Virus record (IMG/VR): IMGVR_UViG_3300013006_000056
Span: 1 to 43,272 of that record
From: a virus
Reading direction: 5' to 3' (one strand)
DNA: 43,272 bases
Shown: positions 7,493 through 15,401 of the stretch, in pieces
Layout: each line of letters begins with the position of its first letter
How positions within the stretch are numbered: the stretch's first letter is position 1
Program-made: the position numbers and the translations under genes
Notes under the pieces: model-generated
Databases searched by the model: none
What the model was told of the DNA's origin: nothing
Seen by the model: the letters and a program-made list of their open reading frames with translations, nothing else

Positions 7493-7924
7493 ATGTCTAC
7501 AATTACCAGTGCGAATAGCACGTTTTACCTGAGTGTGCGTGATCTGTTTCCGATTGCGCAGAAGATGCAGGGCTATGCGGCGGATGATGCCTTTACCCTT
7601 GCCAAGACCGATATGGCAGAGACGCAGATGGGGGTCGATGGTCGGATGTCGGCGGGCTGGGTGCCGGCGATCAAGCAGTTGACTTTCCGTCTGCAGGCCG
7701 ATAGTCCGTCGGTGGATGTGATGGATGCACTGATCGCGGCGCAGGATATTGCGCGTGAGGTGTATTTCCTGGATGCGGTGATCACGCTGCCGGCGACGGG
7801 TAAGATTTATACGCTGACTAAGGGTGTGCTGAAGAGTGCGCATGCGATGCCGGATGCCAAGAAGGTGCTGGGTCCGCAGGAGTATGAGCTGCACTTCGAG
7901 CAGATTACGGCTGTGCCGGTTTAA
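7493..7924 (+). CDS. Tail tube protein
   Basis: The 143-residue protein directly follows the sheath gene, as tube genes do. It contains STFYLSVRDLFPIAQKMQGY, then DAFTLAKTDMAETQMGVDG with the acidic loop seen in DUF3277-like tube proteins, and ends with YELHFEQITAVPV. It forms the hexameric rings of the inner tail channel. The ATG at 7493 follows AGGGGATCTTTG. In related phages this protein is sometimes mislabelled a tail fibre. Confidence 0.75.
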   Translation: MSTITSANSTFYLSVRDLFPIAQKMQGYAADDAFTLAKTDMAETQMGVDGRMSAGWVPAIKQLTFRLQADSPSVDVMDALIAAQDIAREVYFLDAVITLPATGKIYTLTKGVLKSAHAMPDAKKVLGPQEYELHFEQITAVPV

Positions 7925-7977
7925 TTTTGCTTTCACTCTGCACGTCATGAGGGGTAAGCAGTGATGAAAATTTATTC

Positions 7978-8003
7978 GCTACGCTCCTTAGATGGGGCGT
8001 AGC
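7978..8003 (-). terminator. Hairpin, possible reverse-strand terminator
   Basis: GCTACGC (7978-7984) pairs with GCGTAGC (7997-8003) across a 12-base loop. On the reverse strand the hairpin is followed by GAATAAATTTT, a moderate T run. The stop codon of a possible 62-codon reverse gene lies in the loop. On the + strand no T run follows. Confidence 0.35.
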
Positions 8004-8176
8004 TGAATCAAATAGGAATTTATTCCGTCTAACTTGATGAATTCTATTTTGCCATCCTTGTTGTCAATGAGGGGGCAGACAGATAGACCCCAGATGCAAC
8101 CTGCGTACTGGGGTTTTTGTTTTAACCCCATGCCACATGAGGAGTTAAGACGCATGAAAGAGTTTATCAAGGTCAT
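7988..8176 (-). CDS. Possible small reverse-strand gene (uncertain)
   Basis: This open frame of 62 codons fills the only real gap between tube and chaperone genes. Its C-terminal half (DNKDGKIEFIKLDGINS, then YLIQLRPI) has ordinary amino acid use, unlike the Arg/His-rich shadows elsewhere, and it ends in a hairpin. Against it, the first 30 codons lie under the ribosome site and start of the forward gene at 8154 and under a forward terminator, and I see no good ribosome site. It may be a decayed gene. Confidence 0.25.
   Translation of the reverse strand: MTLINSFMRLNSSCGMGLKQKPQYAGCIWGLSVCPLIDNKDGKIEFIKLDGINSYLIQLRPI
8087..8118 (+). terminator. Intrinsic terminator before the small membrane gene
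   Basis: ACCCCAG (8087-8093) pairs with CTGGGGT (8108-8114) across a 14-base loop and then TTTT, G and more T follow. It would separate the tube gene transcript from the genes at 8154 and beyond. Confidence 0.6.
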
Positions 8177-8300
8177 TCTTGAGGTGCTTAAGATGTTATC
8201 GACGATTCAAAGTTGGCGATTTCTTGTATTGCTGATTTGCATGATTATCGGCGTGTTTGCTTGGCATGTACCTGAGCTTATTCAAGCCATTAAACATTAA
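8154..8300 (+). CDS. Small membrane protein, 48 residues
   Basis: The ATG at 8154 follows GAGGAGTTAAGACGC, one of the best ribosome sites in the window. The product has a short basic N-terminus (MKEFIKVILEVLK), one clear membrane helix at about residues 20-38 (WRFLVLLICMIIGVFAW), and a short tail. The frame is also open upstream, but that part crosses the terminator at 8087 and is not needed. Its job is unknown. A small inner-membrane protein in a tail operon could act in superinfection exclusion or be a spare holin, but nothing here decides. Confidence 0.65.
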   Translation: MKEFIKVILEVLKMLSTIQSWRFLVLLICMIIGVFAWHVPELIQAIKH

Positions 8301-8317
8301 GACATAAGGAACTGACT

Positions 8318-8764
8318 GTGGCACGTAAAACGTTAACTTATACCGTCTCCGACGAGGGTCGCGATCAGGGCAAGCAGTTTCTGATTACAGAAATGGCGGC
8401 GTCTAAAGGCGAGTCTTGGGCGGTGGATGCTCTGTCGGCGATTTTTCAGGGTGATCCGACGATTCCGCCGGATTTTATCGGTTCGGGGATGGCGGGGATT
8501 GCGCGACTGGGTGCGGATATGATTTTTAAGGCACCCGCTGTGCTGATCAAGCCGCTGCTTGCGGAGCTGATGGGCTGTGTGAAATGCATGCCCGATCCGA
8601 GCAATCCGCAAGTGACACGTCCGCTCGTTGAGAGTGATATTGAGGAGATCAAGACGCGTTTTCTCTTGATGAAGGAGGTGTTTGCGCTGCATATCGGTTT
8701 TTTTGCCGGTGGCGTGACATCGACTTCGGCTACATCAAGTCCAGCAGCCAAAGTCACGCCTTGA
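8318..8764 (+). CDS. Tail assembly chaperone, short form (gpG-like)
   Basis: The 148-residue protein starts at GTG (8318) after AAGGA. It sits between tube and tape measure, the fixed place of tail assembly chaperones. It contains FLITEMAASKGESWAVDALS and IKTRFLLMKEVFALHIGFF. Chaperones of this type coat the tape measure during tail assembly and are made in short and frameshifted long forms. The unshifted reading ends in a low-complexity Ser/Thr/Ala tail. The neighbouring -1 frame is open through the end of this gene and carries the conserved second half. Confidence 0.8.
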   Translation: MARKTLTYTVSDEGRDQGKQFLITEMAASKGESWAVDALSAIFQGDPTIPPDFIGSGMAGIARLGADMIFKAPAVLIKPLLAELMGCVKCMPDPSNPQVTRPLVESDIEEIKTRFLLMKEVFALHIGFFAGGVTSTSATSSPAAKVTP

Positions 8765-8931
8765 TCCCGTACCACAATGTGCCTGCCTCTATTGCGACAT
8801 TGATTTCCGCCGGTCTTGCAACTTTGCATGAACTCGATACGGTCTATGGAACCGAGGATCTGTGGATGATGCTCGAGGTCAATGCGGTGGATGCGCATAA
8901 CAAGTATCTGATGAGTAAACACAATGGCTAA
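8318..8931 (+). CDS. Tail assembly chaperone, -1 frameshift fusion (gpGT-like)
   Basis: This is the predicted long product of 204 residues. It reads 129 codons in the starting frame through 8704, slips back one base, and continues for 75 codons to TAA at 8929-8931. The slip site is seven T at 8698-8704 in GGT-TTT-TTT, exactly in the X-XXY-YYZ phase. The -1 part contains LHELDTVYGTEDLWMMLEV, which matches the T half of such chaperones (a pattern like YGLEDLYDLLEV). That half has no start codon with a ribosome site of its own and overlaps the tape measure start, so it is probably only made by frameshifting. Confidence 0.75.
8698..8704 (+). promoter_or_regulatory. Programmed -1 frameshift slippery site T-TTT-TTT
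   Basis: Seven consecutive T lie in the correct phase: the last base of GGT, then two TTT codons. Both tRNAs can re-pair perfectly after slipping one base, and the -1 frame is then open for 75 codons. I did not find an obvious strong downstream stem, so the stimulator, if any, is not identified. Confidence 0.75.
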
Positions 8932-10843
8932 TATCCTGGATGCATTTTTGAGTGCTGATGCTGGGGGTACTCCTACCCAGGGGGCACGGACTAAAGGTAA
9001 GGGGACTCGGCCTAAGAGCAAGGGGGCACGGCCTCAGAGCAGTCCGGCTAAGGCCGCACGCGCCCGTCGGTCGCAAAATCAGCGGCTGGTCCACGGGCTG
9101 ACATCGCTGATTGATGAGCATCAAGATCTCATCAGCGATGGCCTGCAGGGAATGGCGGATGCAATGGGTTTAAATCCGGATGCGGATGATACGAGCACAG
9201 GGGGTGCCGGTGATCAGGGCTTTCTACAGGGTGTGGCATCGGTTGTGGGGGCGGTGAAGAGCGTTAAGGACTTCACGCAGTCTGTGATCCTGTCGCACTC
9301 AGGTCTAGGCGGTCAGGCGACTTTGCTCAGCATGGGTCGTCATGGTCTGGCGGCGTGGGACCATGTTTTGTCGTCGGTGCCGGGAGGCTCGCATGCGGAC
9401 TTTCTCGCAGGTGTCATGCACATCGAGCAGTCGATTGCCCAGTCGAAGCTCGGCATTGGTGGTCAGGGGGTGATGAAGGCGTTGGCTCGGGCGGGTATCC
9501 GTGACCCGAAGTATACGGCGACAACCCTGCCGGGACAGATGACGCTGTCCCGGCAGTTATCTCGTTTGTCTAAAACACGCGGCGCGAAGGCTGCGGCATC
9601 GCTCGGCAATCAGTTGGGCTTGTCTGATCAGCTGATGGGCATGTATCTCAAAGGTCCTGACTTTATTCAGGCGCAGTATGCCAAGGCTTTGGATGCGGGA
9701 ATGACTCCGCGTGGCGAGTCGGCTGCTGGAGATGATGCGGCTGATACCTCGATGTCTGCCTTTCTGTCGCTGATGGATAAGGCGACCGGTGATATGAATA
9801 ATCTGATCGAGCTGAATGAGGCGGTGCATCAAGTGGTGTCGCTGTTTGGTGTACTCGGGACGAATGTCGCTGAGACCGTTGGCTCGCTCTCGGTACTGGG
9901 CAATGCGCTACGCGATGCCGGTGGTGTGGCTGGCAAGGCTATCGAGATGCTGGCTGGCGGCAAAGCCGCTGAAGGCGCTGCAGCCGGTGTGGCAGGCCGG
10001 GTCGCTCAAGGTGCCGCAACAGAAGGTGTCGTAGCAGAAGGCATGCTTGGTGCCGCCATGGGGCGCTTGGGCTTACTGGGTGCGCTGGGTGCTGCTAATC
10101 TTTATCTGTGGCAGCATCCGGAAGTCGGCGCAAAGGTCGGGGAGTATTTGTTTAATGCGACTCATCCTGAGTTAAATCCGACGCCTGTCGTGCCGCCCGA
10201 GACGCAGCTTAATCATGTGGCGGTTGGCAAGGATAAAAACGCCAAGATCAGGCAGGCTTATGCGACCTTTATGCAGGCGGGCTTTAGCAAAGACCAATCG
10301 ACAGGCATCATCGCTAATCTGCTGGCGGAGAGTCAGCTCGATGAGCATGCGGTGGGTGATAAAGGCGTAGCGCATGGCATCGCACAATGGCATCCAGATC
10401 GTGAGGTGGCGTTTAAACGTCTGTTTGGTCATGGTCTCAAGACGGCGACTTATGATGAGCAATTGAAGTTTGTCGTCTATGAGCTGACACAGGGGCAGTT
10501 TAAGCAGGTTGGCGCGCGGCTGAAACAAACCCAAGGCGGTATCCCTTCCAGTGATCTGGTCACGGGGGGCTTTGAAATCCCCAGCCGCGACAACCGCGCA
10601 CATGACCTCTTGATCCGCCGAGGCGTCGCCCATGATCTGCAGATGGGCCACTATGTCGGTGCTGATAAGGGTAAAGCCGCGCAGACTGCGCCAGCGCCGA
10701 CCAACACCAGCAGTAGCGAAAGTCATATCCATAATGTGACGATTCAGGCCCCAAGCCGGGAGGGTCATGAAATTGCCCGTAGCTTCACGCGCGAGATGCA
10801 GAATCAGGGCGTGATGATCGCGGGTGAGCATTATGTCAGTTGA
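8924..10843 (+). CDS. Tape measure protein with C-terminal tail lysozyme domain
   Basis: The 639-residue protein starts inside the end of the chaperone fusion. Residues 20-55 are a Lys/Arg/Gly-rich low-complexity stretch. The centre is Ala/Gly-rich and helical, with hydrophobic segments near residues 330-400 that fit the membrane-inserting part of tape measures. From about residue 440 there is a phage tail lysozyme (Phage_lysozyme2-like) domain, with GFSKDQSTGIIANLLAES and GVAHGIAQWHPDR. It sets tail length and probably degrades peptidoglycan locally during injection. At 639 residues it predicts a fairly short tail. Confidence 0.8.
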   Translation: MANILDAFLSADAGGTPTQGARTKGKGTRPKSKGARPQSSPAKAARARRSQNQRLVHGLTSLIDEHQDLISDGLQGMADAMGLNPDADDTSTGGAGDQGFLQGVASVVGAVKSVKDFTQSVILSHSGLGGQATLLSMGRHGLAAWDHVLSSVPGGSHADFLAGVMHIEQSIAQSKLGIGGQGVMKALARAGIRDPKYTATTLPGQMTLSRQLSRLSKTRGAKAAASLGNQLGLSDQLMGMYLKGPDFIQAQYAKALDAGMTPRGESAAGDDAADTSMSAFLSLMDKATGDMNNLIELNEAVHQVVSLFGVLGTNVAETVGSLSVLGNALRDAGGVAGKAIEMLAGGKAAEGAAAGVAGRVAQGAATEGVVAEGMLGAAMGRLGLLGALGAANLYLWQHPEVGAKVGEYLFNATHPELNPTPVVPPETQLNHVAVGKDKNAKIRQAYATFMQAGFSKDQSTGIIANLLAESQLDEHAVGDKGVAHGIAQWHPDREVAFKRLFGHGLKTATYDEQLKFVVYELTQGQFKQVGARLKQTQGGIPSSDLVTGGFEIPSRDNRAHDLLIRRGVAHDLQMGHYVGADKGKAAQTAPAPTNTSSSESHIHNVTIQAPSREGHEIARSFTREMQNQGVMIAGEHYVS

Positions 10844-10960
10844 TGCGGCTCATCGGATGAATCGGCGTCTCGCGATTATTCATGAGCGTCGCTGACTGTG
10901 AGACAAACGCTGACTGATCGTTAATCGCTGAGTGCGACCCGTTGATAGAGATGATTTGAG
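10844..10960. repeat. Gap with three phased 9-bp direct repeats
   Basis: No gene is visible. CGCTGACTG occurs at 10890 and 10908 and CGCTGAGTG at 10926, exactly 18 bp apart each time. The region lies between the tape measure and Dit-like genes. Such phasing could be a protein-binding site or chance repetition. Confidence 0.55.
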
Positions 10961-11614
10961 ATGGCTAATATCAATTTTCCCAATGTGCCTGACCTGCCCG
11001 GTGTGCCGCCATTGGCACGTGATCCAGCATTACCGGTGGATAAGGGGGGATCCGATATCACCGATCAATTGCTGAGTGATCAGCCGACCGATGTGTTGGC
11101 ACCCAATGTGGACTTTGGTCCGCAGTGGGGCATTCTCAATGATCAGGGGATCTTTGCACTGGTGCCGGACTCGATCGTGGCGGTCGAGGTGAAGTCGGAT
11201 CGTGACATCGCCACCTATCCGATCGAGCAGGGAGCTTTTACCAGCTACAACAAAGTCGCCAAGCCCATGGAAATCCGTGTGACCATGACCTGCGGTGGCA
11301 AGCTGAATATGGATCGCGGGATTTTTCTCGATGTGCTGGAGCTGCTGCGCGACTCACTTGAGCTGTATTCGGTGGTGACGGTTGATAAGACTTATCCCAG
11401 TATGAATATGACGCACTTCAACTATCGGCGTGAGTCCAGTAAGGGCGTTTCGCTGCTGACGGTGGAGGCGGCGTTTAAAGAAGTGCGGGTCACGGCGTCC
11501 GCCAGCTATACCAAGACGGCACAGCCGCAAGGTCAGGCACAGGTGAATCAGGGCCAGACCAATGCGGTCGCCGCTACACCATCACAAGTCCAGCAAGCGG
11601 GAGGGAGCACCTGA
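10961..11614 (+). CDS. Baseplate Dit-like distal tail protein
   Basis: The 217-residue protein begins the baseplate genes. It has a Pro-rich start (NFPNVPDLPGVPPLARDP), then a domain with QWGILNDQGIFALVPDSIVA and YPIEQGAFTSYNKVAKPMEI that matches Dit-like baseplate proteins, which form the ring joining the tube to the hub. The last 35 residues are Gln/Ala-rich and probably flexible. Its stop overlaps the start of the next gene by one base (TGATG), so the two are coupled. Confidence 0.7.
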   Translation: MANINFPNVPDLPGVPPLARDPALPVDKGGSDITDQLLSDQPTDVLAPNVDFGPQWGILNDQGIFALVPDSIVAVEVKSDRDIATYPIEQGAFTSYNKVAKPMEIRVTMTCGGKLNMDRGIFLDVLELLRDSLELYSVVTVDKTYPSMNMTHFNYRRESSKGVSLLTVEAAFKEVRVTASASYTKTAQPQGQAQVNQGQTNAVAATPSQVQQAGGST

Positions 11615-11898
11615 TGCAAGTGATACCGCTATCGCCTGATGCCAATCAGACTTTCAAGGTGCAGCTCGATGGGCAAAACTGCCAGATCAATCTGTACCAG
11701 CTGGCTACTGGGCTGTATGCCGATGTGCTCTTAAATAGTAATCCTTGCGTGACGGGGCGCATCTGCCGCGACCGTGTGGCGTTGCTCTATCCTTATATGG
11801 GCGTGACGGGCAATCTGATGTTTGTCGATCAGCAGGGTAGTTGCGACCCGACCTATGATGGTCTGGGATCGCGCTATCTGCTGATGTATCTGGATTGA
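11614..11898 (+). CDS. Baseplate plug protein (Pam3 gp18-like)
   Basis: The 94-residue protein fits the small baseplate plug family seen in minimal contractile phages. The pattern includes NQTFKVQLDGQNCQINLYQL, then a cysteine-containing hairpin CVTGRICRDRVALLYPY and GNLMFVDQQG. It would close the central channel beneath the tube. The gene is coupled to the Dit-like gene. The rest of the baseplate genes resume only at 13506, after two reverse-strand genes. Confidence 0.7.
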   Translation: MQVIPLSPDANQTFKVQLDGQNCQINLYQLATGLYADVLLNSNPCVTGRICRDRVALLYPYMGVTGNLMFVDQQGSCDPTYDGLGSRYLLMYLD

Positions 11899-11930
11899 TC
11901 CAGTCATTGAGTATTTACAGCGGGCTAGGT

Positions 11931-12743
11931 TTAAGACGCCATTGAAGGCGGTATATAAGTCTGCGTCTTGTCTTTGGCGCAAGGGACCCAGATTTTTTCC
12001 GCCTCACTGGCATCAGGCTTGGTCGGATGACCCCAACACCAGTGTTTCTGATCAATCTGCGCCTCGAGTGCATCGGTCGCGGCACAGTAGGCTTTGCCCT
12101 TGGGGGAATCTGGGGCGCTGTCGAGGCAGTGTGAGCGGACGACTTCCACGCGACTGATCAGTGCGGCGACGTCGGCAGGCGGTGGTTCGCTGCTGTCAAA
12201 GTTGCTGTTGTGAACGATGGATGTGCCTTCTGCATCGGTGCTGCCCTGCGCGGTCGTGCTGTCTGGCTGAGCCGGTGTGGCTGATGAGGTATCGTTGCTG
12301 AGGCTGAATGCCTTCTGTGAGATCTGCAGCATGACTTTGGCGACGTCATCCCCGCTGATGCTGTAGACCACACCGTTTTTGGAGAGGAATGCCGAGAAGT
12401 CAGCCATCGTGTCCAGCGTAAGATGCATGGTGCTTTGGGTAGCGATAGACACTTGCAGGCTGGTGCCGCACTGGACCGACTGATGGTCTGGTGGCAGGGT
12501 CACGACATGCATGTTGGAGAGTGACACTTGCGGGTTGAGCAGCTTGATGTCGTCGTCGCTCAGGCTGAAGGGGGGGCTTTTCATGCCTTCTTTGATGCGG
12601 TCCTGCCAGAGCGAGGTGAGGGTGGTTTTGGTCCCATCGGACCAGCAGGTATTGCTGTCTAGACTGGGCTTAAAGGGATTACTGCAACTGGATAGCGCAA
12701 TCGGCGCGAGCAATGTGAGTGTCGCGAGGACGAGTTTGTGCAT
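11931..12743 (-). CDS. Putative lipoprotein, reverse-strand phage cargo
   Basis: The 270-residue product starts at 12743 with a lipoprotein signal: MHKLVLATLTLLAPIALSSC, with the lipobox cysteine near residue 20. AGGGA lies 7 bp upstream. The mature part has paired cysteines (NTCW near the start, SVQCGTSL, then CLDS, YCAATD, WCWGHP and PCAKD), so it is probably disulfide-bonded in the periplasm, and it has an Asp/Ser/Thr-rich linker around residues 165-190. I do not know the family. It opposes the tail operon and lies next to a second exported protein. Lysogenic conversion or superinfection exclusion is a reasonable guess from similar phage lipoproteins. Confidence 0.7.
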   Translation of the reverse strand: MHKLVLATLTLLAPIALSSCSNPFKPSLDSNTCWSDGTKTTLTSLWQDRIKEGMKSPPFSLSDDDIKLLNPQVSLSNMHVVTLPPDHQSVQCGTSLQVSIATQSTMHLTLDTMADFSAFLSKNGVVYSISGDDVAKVMLQISQKAFSLSNDTSSATPAQPDSTTAQGSTDAEGTSIVHNSNFDSSEPPPADVAALISRVEVVRSHCLDSAPDSPKGKAYCAATDALEAQIDQKHWCWGHPTKPDASEAEKIWVPCAKDKTQTYIPPSMAS

Positions 12744-12781
12744 GACGCATTCCCTGCTAGTTGGCGGACTGGCAGAGCTTG

Positions 12782-12820
12782 CCACAGCCATGATTAAAAA
12801 ACAAACCTTTAAGGCTGTGG
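12782..12820. repeat. 8-bp inverted repeat in the lipoprotein leader
   Basis: CCACAGCC (12782-12789) and GGCTGTGG (12813-12820) form a perfect stem with a 23-base loop. It lies upstream of the lipoprotein gene and downstream of the other reverse gene. The reverse-strand elements GGTTTGTTTT, TGTGG and GGCAAGCT recur upstream of 13403, so both genes may share a control element. Confidence 0.45.
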
Positions 12821-12869
12821 AACATAACAAAATCAGCCGTTTGATGACATGCTGGTTTGGCTTTGGCAC

Positions 12870-13403
12870 TCACTGAGCGGGGTGTGGCGGCGCGCTTTGG
12901 TTTTTGAGTTGACGGGTGCATCGACTGAGATCGTTCAGGGCTGCGCGGGATTGGCTGGTGTGGACCGTGAGCTGAAAATTATCCGCTTCAGGAACGAACA
13001 TGCTGAATGTGCTGTGGTCAGACAGCGCTTGCCAGATAGGAAAACCCACGACGGGTCCACGAGCCTTGAGTCTGCCAAAGTCGCCTGATGGGAAGTGGTC
13101 CATGGCATAGAGGGCGTTCATGGTCTTGATGTGTCCATGCCCAAAGTCAAAAACGATTGGCGTCTCGGCGACTTTAAGCTTGGGCAACTGGTCGGAACTG
13201 ATGACGATGGCCATCTTGCCTTCGGCGTCGGTGTTGAGGACCAGATGATTGTAGTCGCTTGGTAGGCCTGTATGGCTGATGTAGAGCGAGCAACCGGCGA
13301 CGACGGGTCTCTGTAGCAGGTGCCATTGACCGCTCAAGGTTTGGTCGGCCCATGCTGGGCTTGATAGGGTGAGCAGTGCAGCCAGTAAGACATTATTTTT
13401 CAT
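12870..13403 (-). CDS. Putative exported periplasmic protein, reverse-strand cargo
   Basis: The 177-residue product begins MKNNVLLAALLTLSSPAWA, a clear Sec signal peptide with cleavage expected after AWA. The frame is open upstream to a TTG at 13463, but the signal peptide argues for 13403 although its ribosome site is weak. The mature protein has two cysteines (VAGCSLY and LSRCTRQ), probably bonded, and ends in a Pro-rich tail. I recognise no family. With the lipoprotein gene it forms a two-gene reverse-strand island inside the baseplate genes, likely expressed from the prophage separately from the late genes. Confidence 0.65.
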   Translation of the reverse strand: MKNNVLLAALLTLSSPAWADQTLSGQWHLLQRPVVAGCSLYISHTGLPSDYNHLVLNTDAEGKMAIVISSDQLPKLKVAETPIVFDFGHGHIKTMNALYAMDHFPSGDFGRLKARGPVVGFPIWQALSDHSTFSMFVPEADNFQLTVHTSQSRAALNDLSRCTRQLKNQSAPPHPAQ

Positions 13404-13461
13404 GAAGTGATGATTGATTCGTGGCTGGCTTTGCAGCTTGCCATACCACAGACCAGAAAAC

Positions 13462-13486
13462 AAACCCTCTCGCGTGAGGGTTTTTT
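13462..13486 (+). terminator. Intrinsic terminator, possibly bidirectional
   Basis: AACCCTC (13463-13469) pairs with GAGGGTT (13476-13482) across a six-base loop and T runs to 13486. On the reverse strand GTTTGTTTT follows the same stem. It ends 19 bp before the hub gene start. Confidence 0.75.
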
Positions 13487-13505
13487 CATGACTTAAGGAT
13501 TCCTC

Positions 13506-14366
13506 ATGAGCTTTAAAGAACGTCAGATCAATTTGATCTTAAAGAAAACCGACGGCTCGGAGAGTATCACCCTACAGGGCTATCGCTCTGAGGCCAATGT
13601 CTTTTATCCCAGTGGCATCGGTGCTGCGGCGCTCAATCTTAAGATCTATGGCATGTCACTTAAGGAAATGATGGCTTTTACCTACTTTGGCACCAAGCAA
13701 GGCCAGAGCAGTGGTACGACCATCGAACTCTATGCGGGCAATGCTGGCGAGCGACTGGTGCTGCTCTTTGATGGGCCCATCACGCGTGCCTATCCCTGCT
13801 TTGAGGCACCCGAAGCCTACCTGATTATCAAGGCCAGCAATCACTATGTCGTCGGTAGCCAAGGCATCGATGCGACGCCGTCGTCCGTACCGAACGGCAT
13901 GGATGTCGCAGCGCGCATGAAGAACCTTGCGGATCGCATCGGCTATGACTTTGAAAATGTCGCAAACAGCGTGCAGATTCAGCTGCATGATCAATACCTG
14001 CATGGCTCGGTGATCGAGCAGATCAAGCAACTGGCCACCGCTGCCGCGATTCCATACACCATCGCCAACAACAAAGTCACGATCTGGGCGAATACCGGTA
14101 CGAATGATGGCACGGTCATCGAGATCGGACCGGACCGTGGCATGGTGGGCTATCCGACCTTTGGCGATAGTGGCTTGAACATCAAATGCGAGTTTAATCC
14201 GAATCTCATCCACGGTCGGCAGATCCAGCTCACGAGCCAACTGACGATTGCGAGCGGTACTTTTACCATCAGTACCGTGCGTCATGAGCTCTCGACTTAT
14301 ACGTCCGACGGATCGTGGTTTACCACGGTACAGACCTCGGCATTTCCGCTTTTGACAGCAAACTAA
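13506..14366 (+). CDS. Baseplate hub protein (gp27/gpD-like)
   Basis: The 286-residue protein follows the AAGGATTCCTC ribosome site. Its length, beta-rich content and place before the spike gene fit the baseplate hub of small contractile phages. Recognisable parts are QGYRSEANVFYPSG near the start and a mid-section MDVAARMKNLADRIGY with SVIEQIKQLATAAAIPYTIA, the helical element common to gp27/gpD hubs, which is followed by NNKVTIWA. The hub connects tube and spike. The C-terminal STVRHELSTYTSDGSWFTTV is also typical of this family. Confidence 0.75.
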   Translation: MSFKERQINLILKKTDGSESITLQGYRSEANVFYPSGIGAAALNLKIYGMSLKEMMAFTYFGTKQGQSSGTTIELYAGNAGERLVLLFDGPITRAYPCFEAPEAYLIIKASNHYVVGSQGIDATPSSVPNGMDVAARMKNLADRIGYDFENVANSVQIQLHDQYLHGSVIEQIKQLATAAAIPYTIANNKVTIWANTGTNDGTVIEIGPDRGMVGYPTFGDSGLNIKCEFNPNLIHGRQIQLTSQLTIASGTFTISTVRHELSTYTSDGSWFTTVQTSAFPLLTAN

Positions 14367-14382
14367 TCGGCAGGGCTTATCG

Positions 14383-15003
14383 ATGCTGAATCAGCAAAAT
14401 CTCACCAATCAGACGCCCATCTCCGATGTCTCAGATGCAAGCCGCATGCACTATCTGATCAGCGCCATGCTGACGCGGGTGCGCACGGCACAGCCGGTCA
14501 AGGTGCTCAGTGTGAGCAATGATGGCGGTGTCGCTACGGTCGGCACGGTGTCGATCCAGCCGCTGGTGAGCCAGATGGACGCCGAGGGCAATACCACGCC
14601 GCATGGCACGATCTACAATGTGCCGTACCTGCGCCTGCAGGGCGGCAGCAATGCGGTGATTCTGGACCCCAAGGTCGGTGATACTGGGATCGCAGTGTTC
14701 TGCGATCGGGATATCTCGCGGGTGAAGGTCGCCGCCAATAATGCACTCCCCGGTACTGCCATGGCAGCCGGTCCCGGCTCTGCGCGTAAGCATGATATGA
14801 GCGATGCGATCTACCTCGGGACGATCATCGGTTCGGCACCGACGACCTATGTGCAGGTCAATGACAGCGGCATTACACACGCTGCGCCTCTGGTCAACGT
14901 GACGAAGAATCTGGTGGTGGGCAATGGTGCGACGGGGTCTTTTACGGCGGCATCGGGTCAGATCATCACGGTCAAAGACGGCATTATTATTAATATTTCC
15001 TGA
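14383..15003 (+). CDS. Membrane-puncturing spike (Gp138 N-terminal type)
   Basis: The 206-residue protein has a short helical start, an OB-fold-like region with VKVLSVSNDGGVATVGTVSI and a VPYLRLQGGSNAVI stretch, then LDPKVGDTGIAVFCDRDISR, the signature of Gp138/gp45-type spikes. The last 70 residues are beta-rich and repetitive and probably form the trimeric spike tip. It pierces the outer membrane on contraction. It lies 16 bp after the hub gene. Confidence 0.8.
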   Translation: MLNQQNLTNQTPISDVSDASRMHYLISAMLTRVRTAQPVKVLSVSNDGGVATVGTVSIQPLVSQMDAEGNTTPHGTIYNVPYLRLQGGSNAVILDPKVGDTGIAVFCDRDISRVKVAANNALPGTAMAAGPGSARKHDMSDAIYLGTIIGSAPTTYVQVNDSGITHAAPLVNVTKNLVVGNGATGSFTAASGQIITVKDGIIINIS

Positions 15004-15011
15004 GAACTACC

Positions 15012-15401
15012 ATGAATCCACAAGGCGCTGGTCTGATCAATACGGCCTATTATGAGGGGCTGATCGCGCAGGTACAGGCGATAGAGAACTGTGATGCGCT
15101 GAATCAGGCGGTGACGACAATCTTTGCGTCGATACAGGCGGAGAAGACAGCCATCGAGCAGCAGATCGCACGCTATCAGCCGCTCTTGGCGTTGCTGACG
15201 CCGCCGACCACGCCCAATGCGGTGGTGGGCTGGGTGAGTAATTTTATCTCGCTGTATTTAACGCCGCAGATTCAGCCGTTCTATACCTATACCACGCAGT
15301 TGGCGACATTGGTGACAACGATTGAGCATCTGGTGTCGGAGATTGAGGCGGCGGCGGGGCGGATTCCGACGTGTCAGGTGGTGGTGCCGAGTTTGAGTTG
15401 A
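15012..15401 (+). CDS. Small baseplate-region protein, unknown
   Basis: The 129-residue protein follows the spike gene by 8 bp. It is mostly helical: AYYEGLIAQVQAIENCD, an AEKTAIEQQIARYQPLLALL amphipathic stretch that could be a coiled coil, and TTQLATLVTTIEHLVSEIEA. No family is recognised. A minor baseplate or assembly role is inferred from position. An alternative frame stays open past the stop to 15456 after a GGC-rich run, so a frameshift in this 3' end is possible but unproven. Confidence 0.6.
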   Translation: MNPQGAGLINTAYYEGLIAQVQAIENCDALNQAVTTIFASIQAEKTAIEQQIARYQPLLALLTPPTTPNAVVGWVSNFISLYLTPQIQPFYTYTTQLATLVTTIEHLVSEIEAAAGRIPTCQVVVPSLS

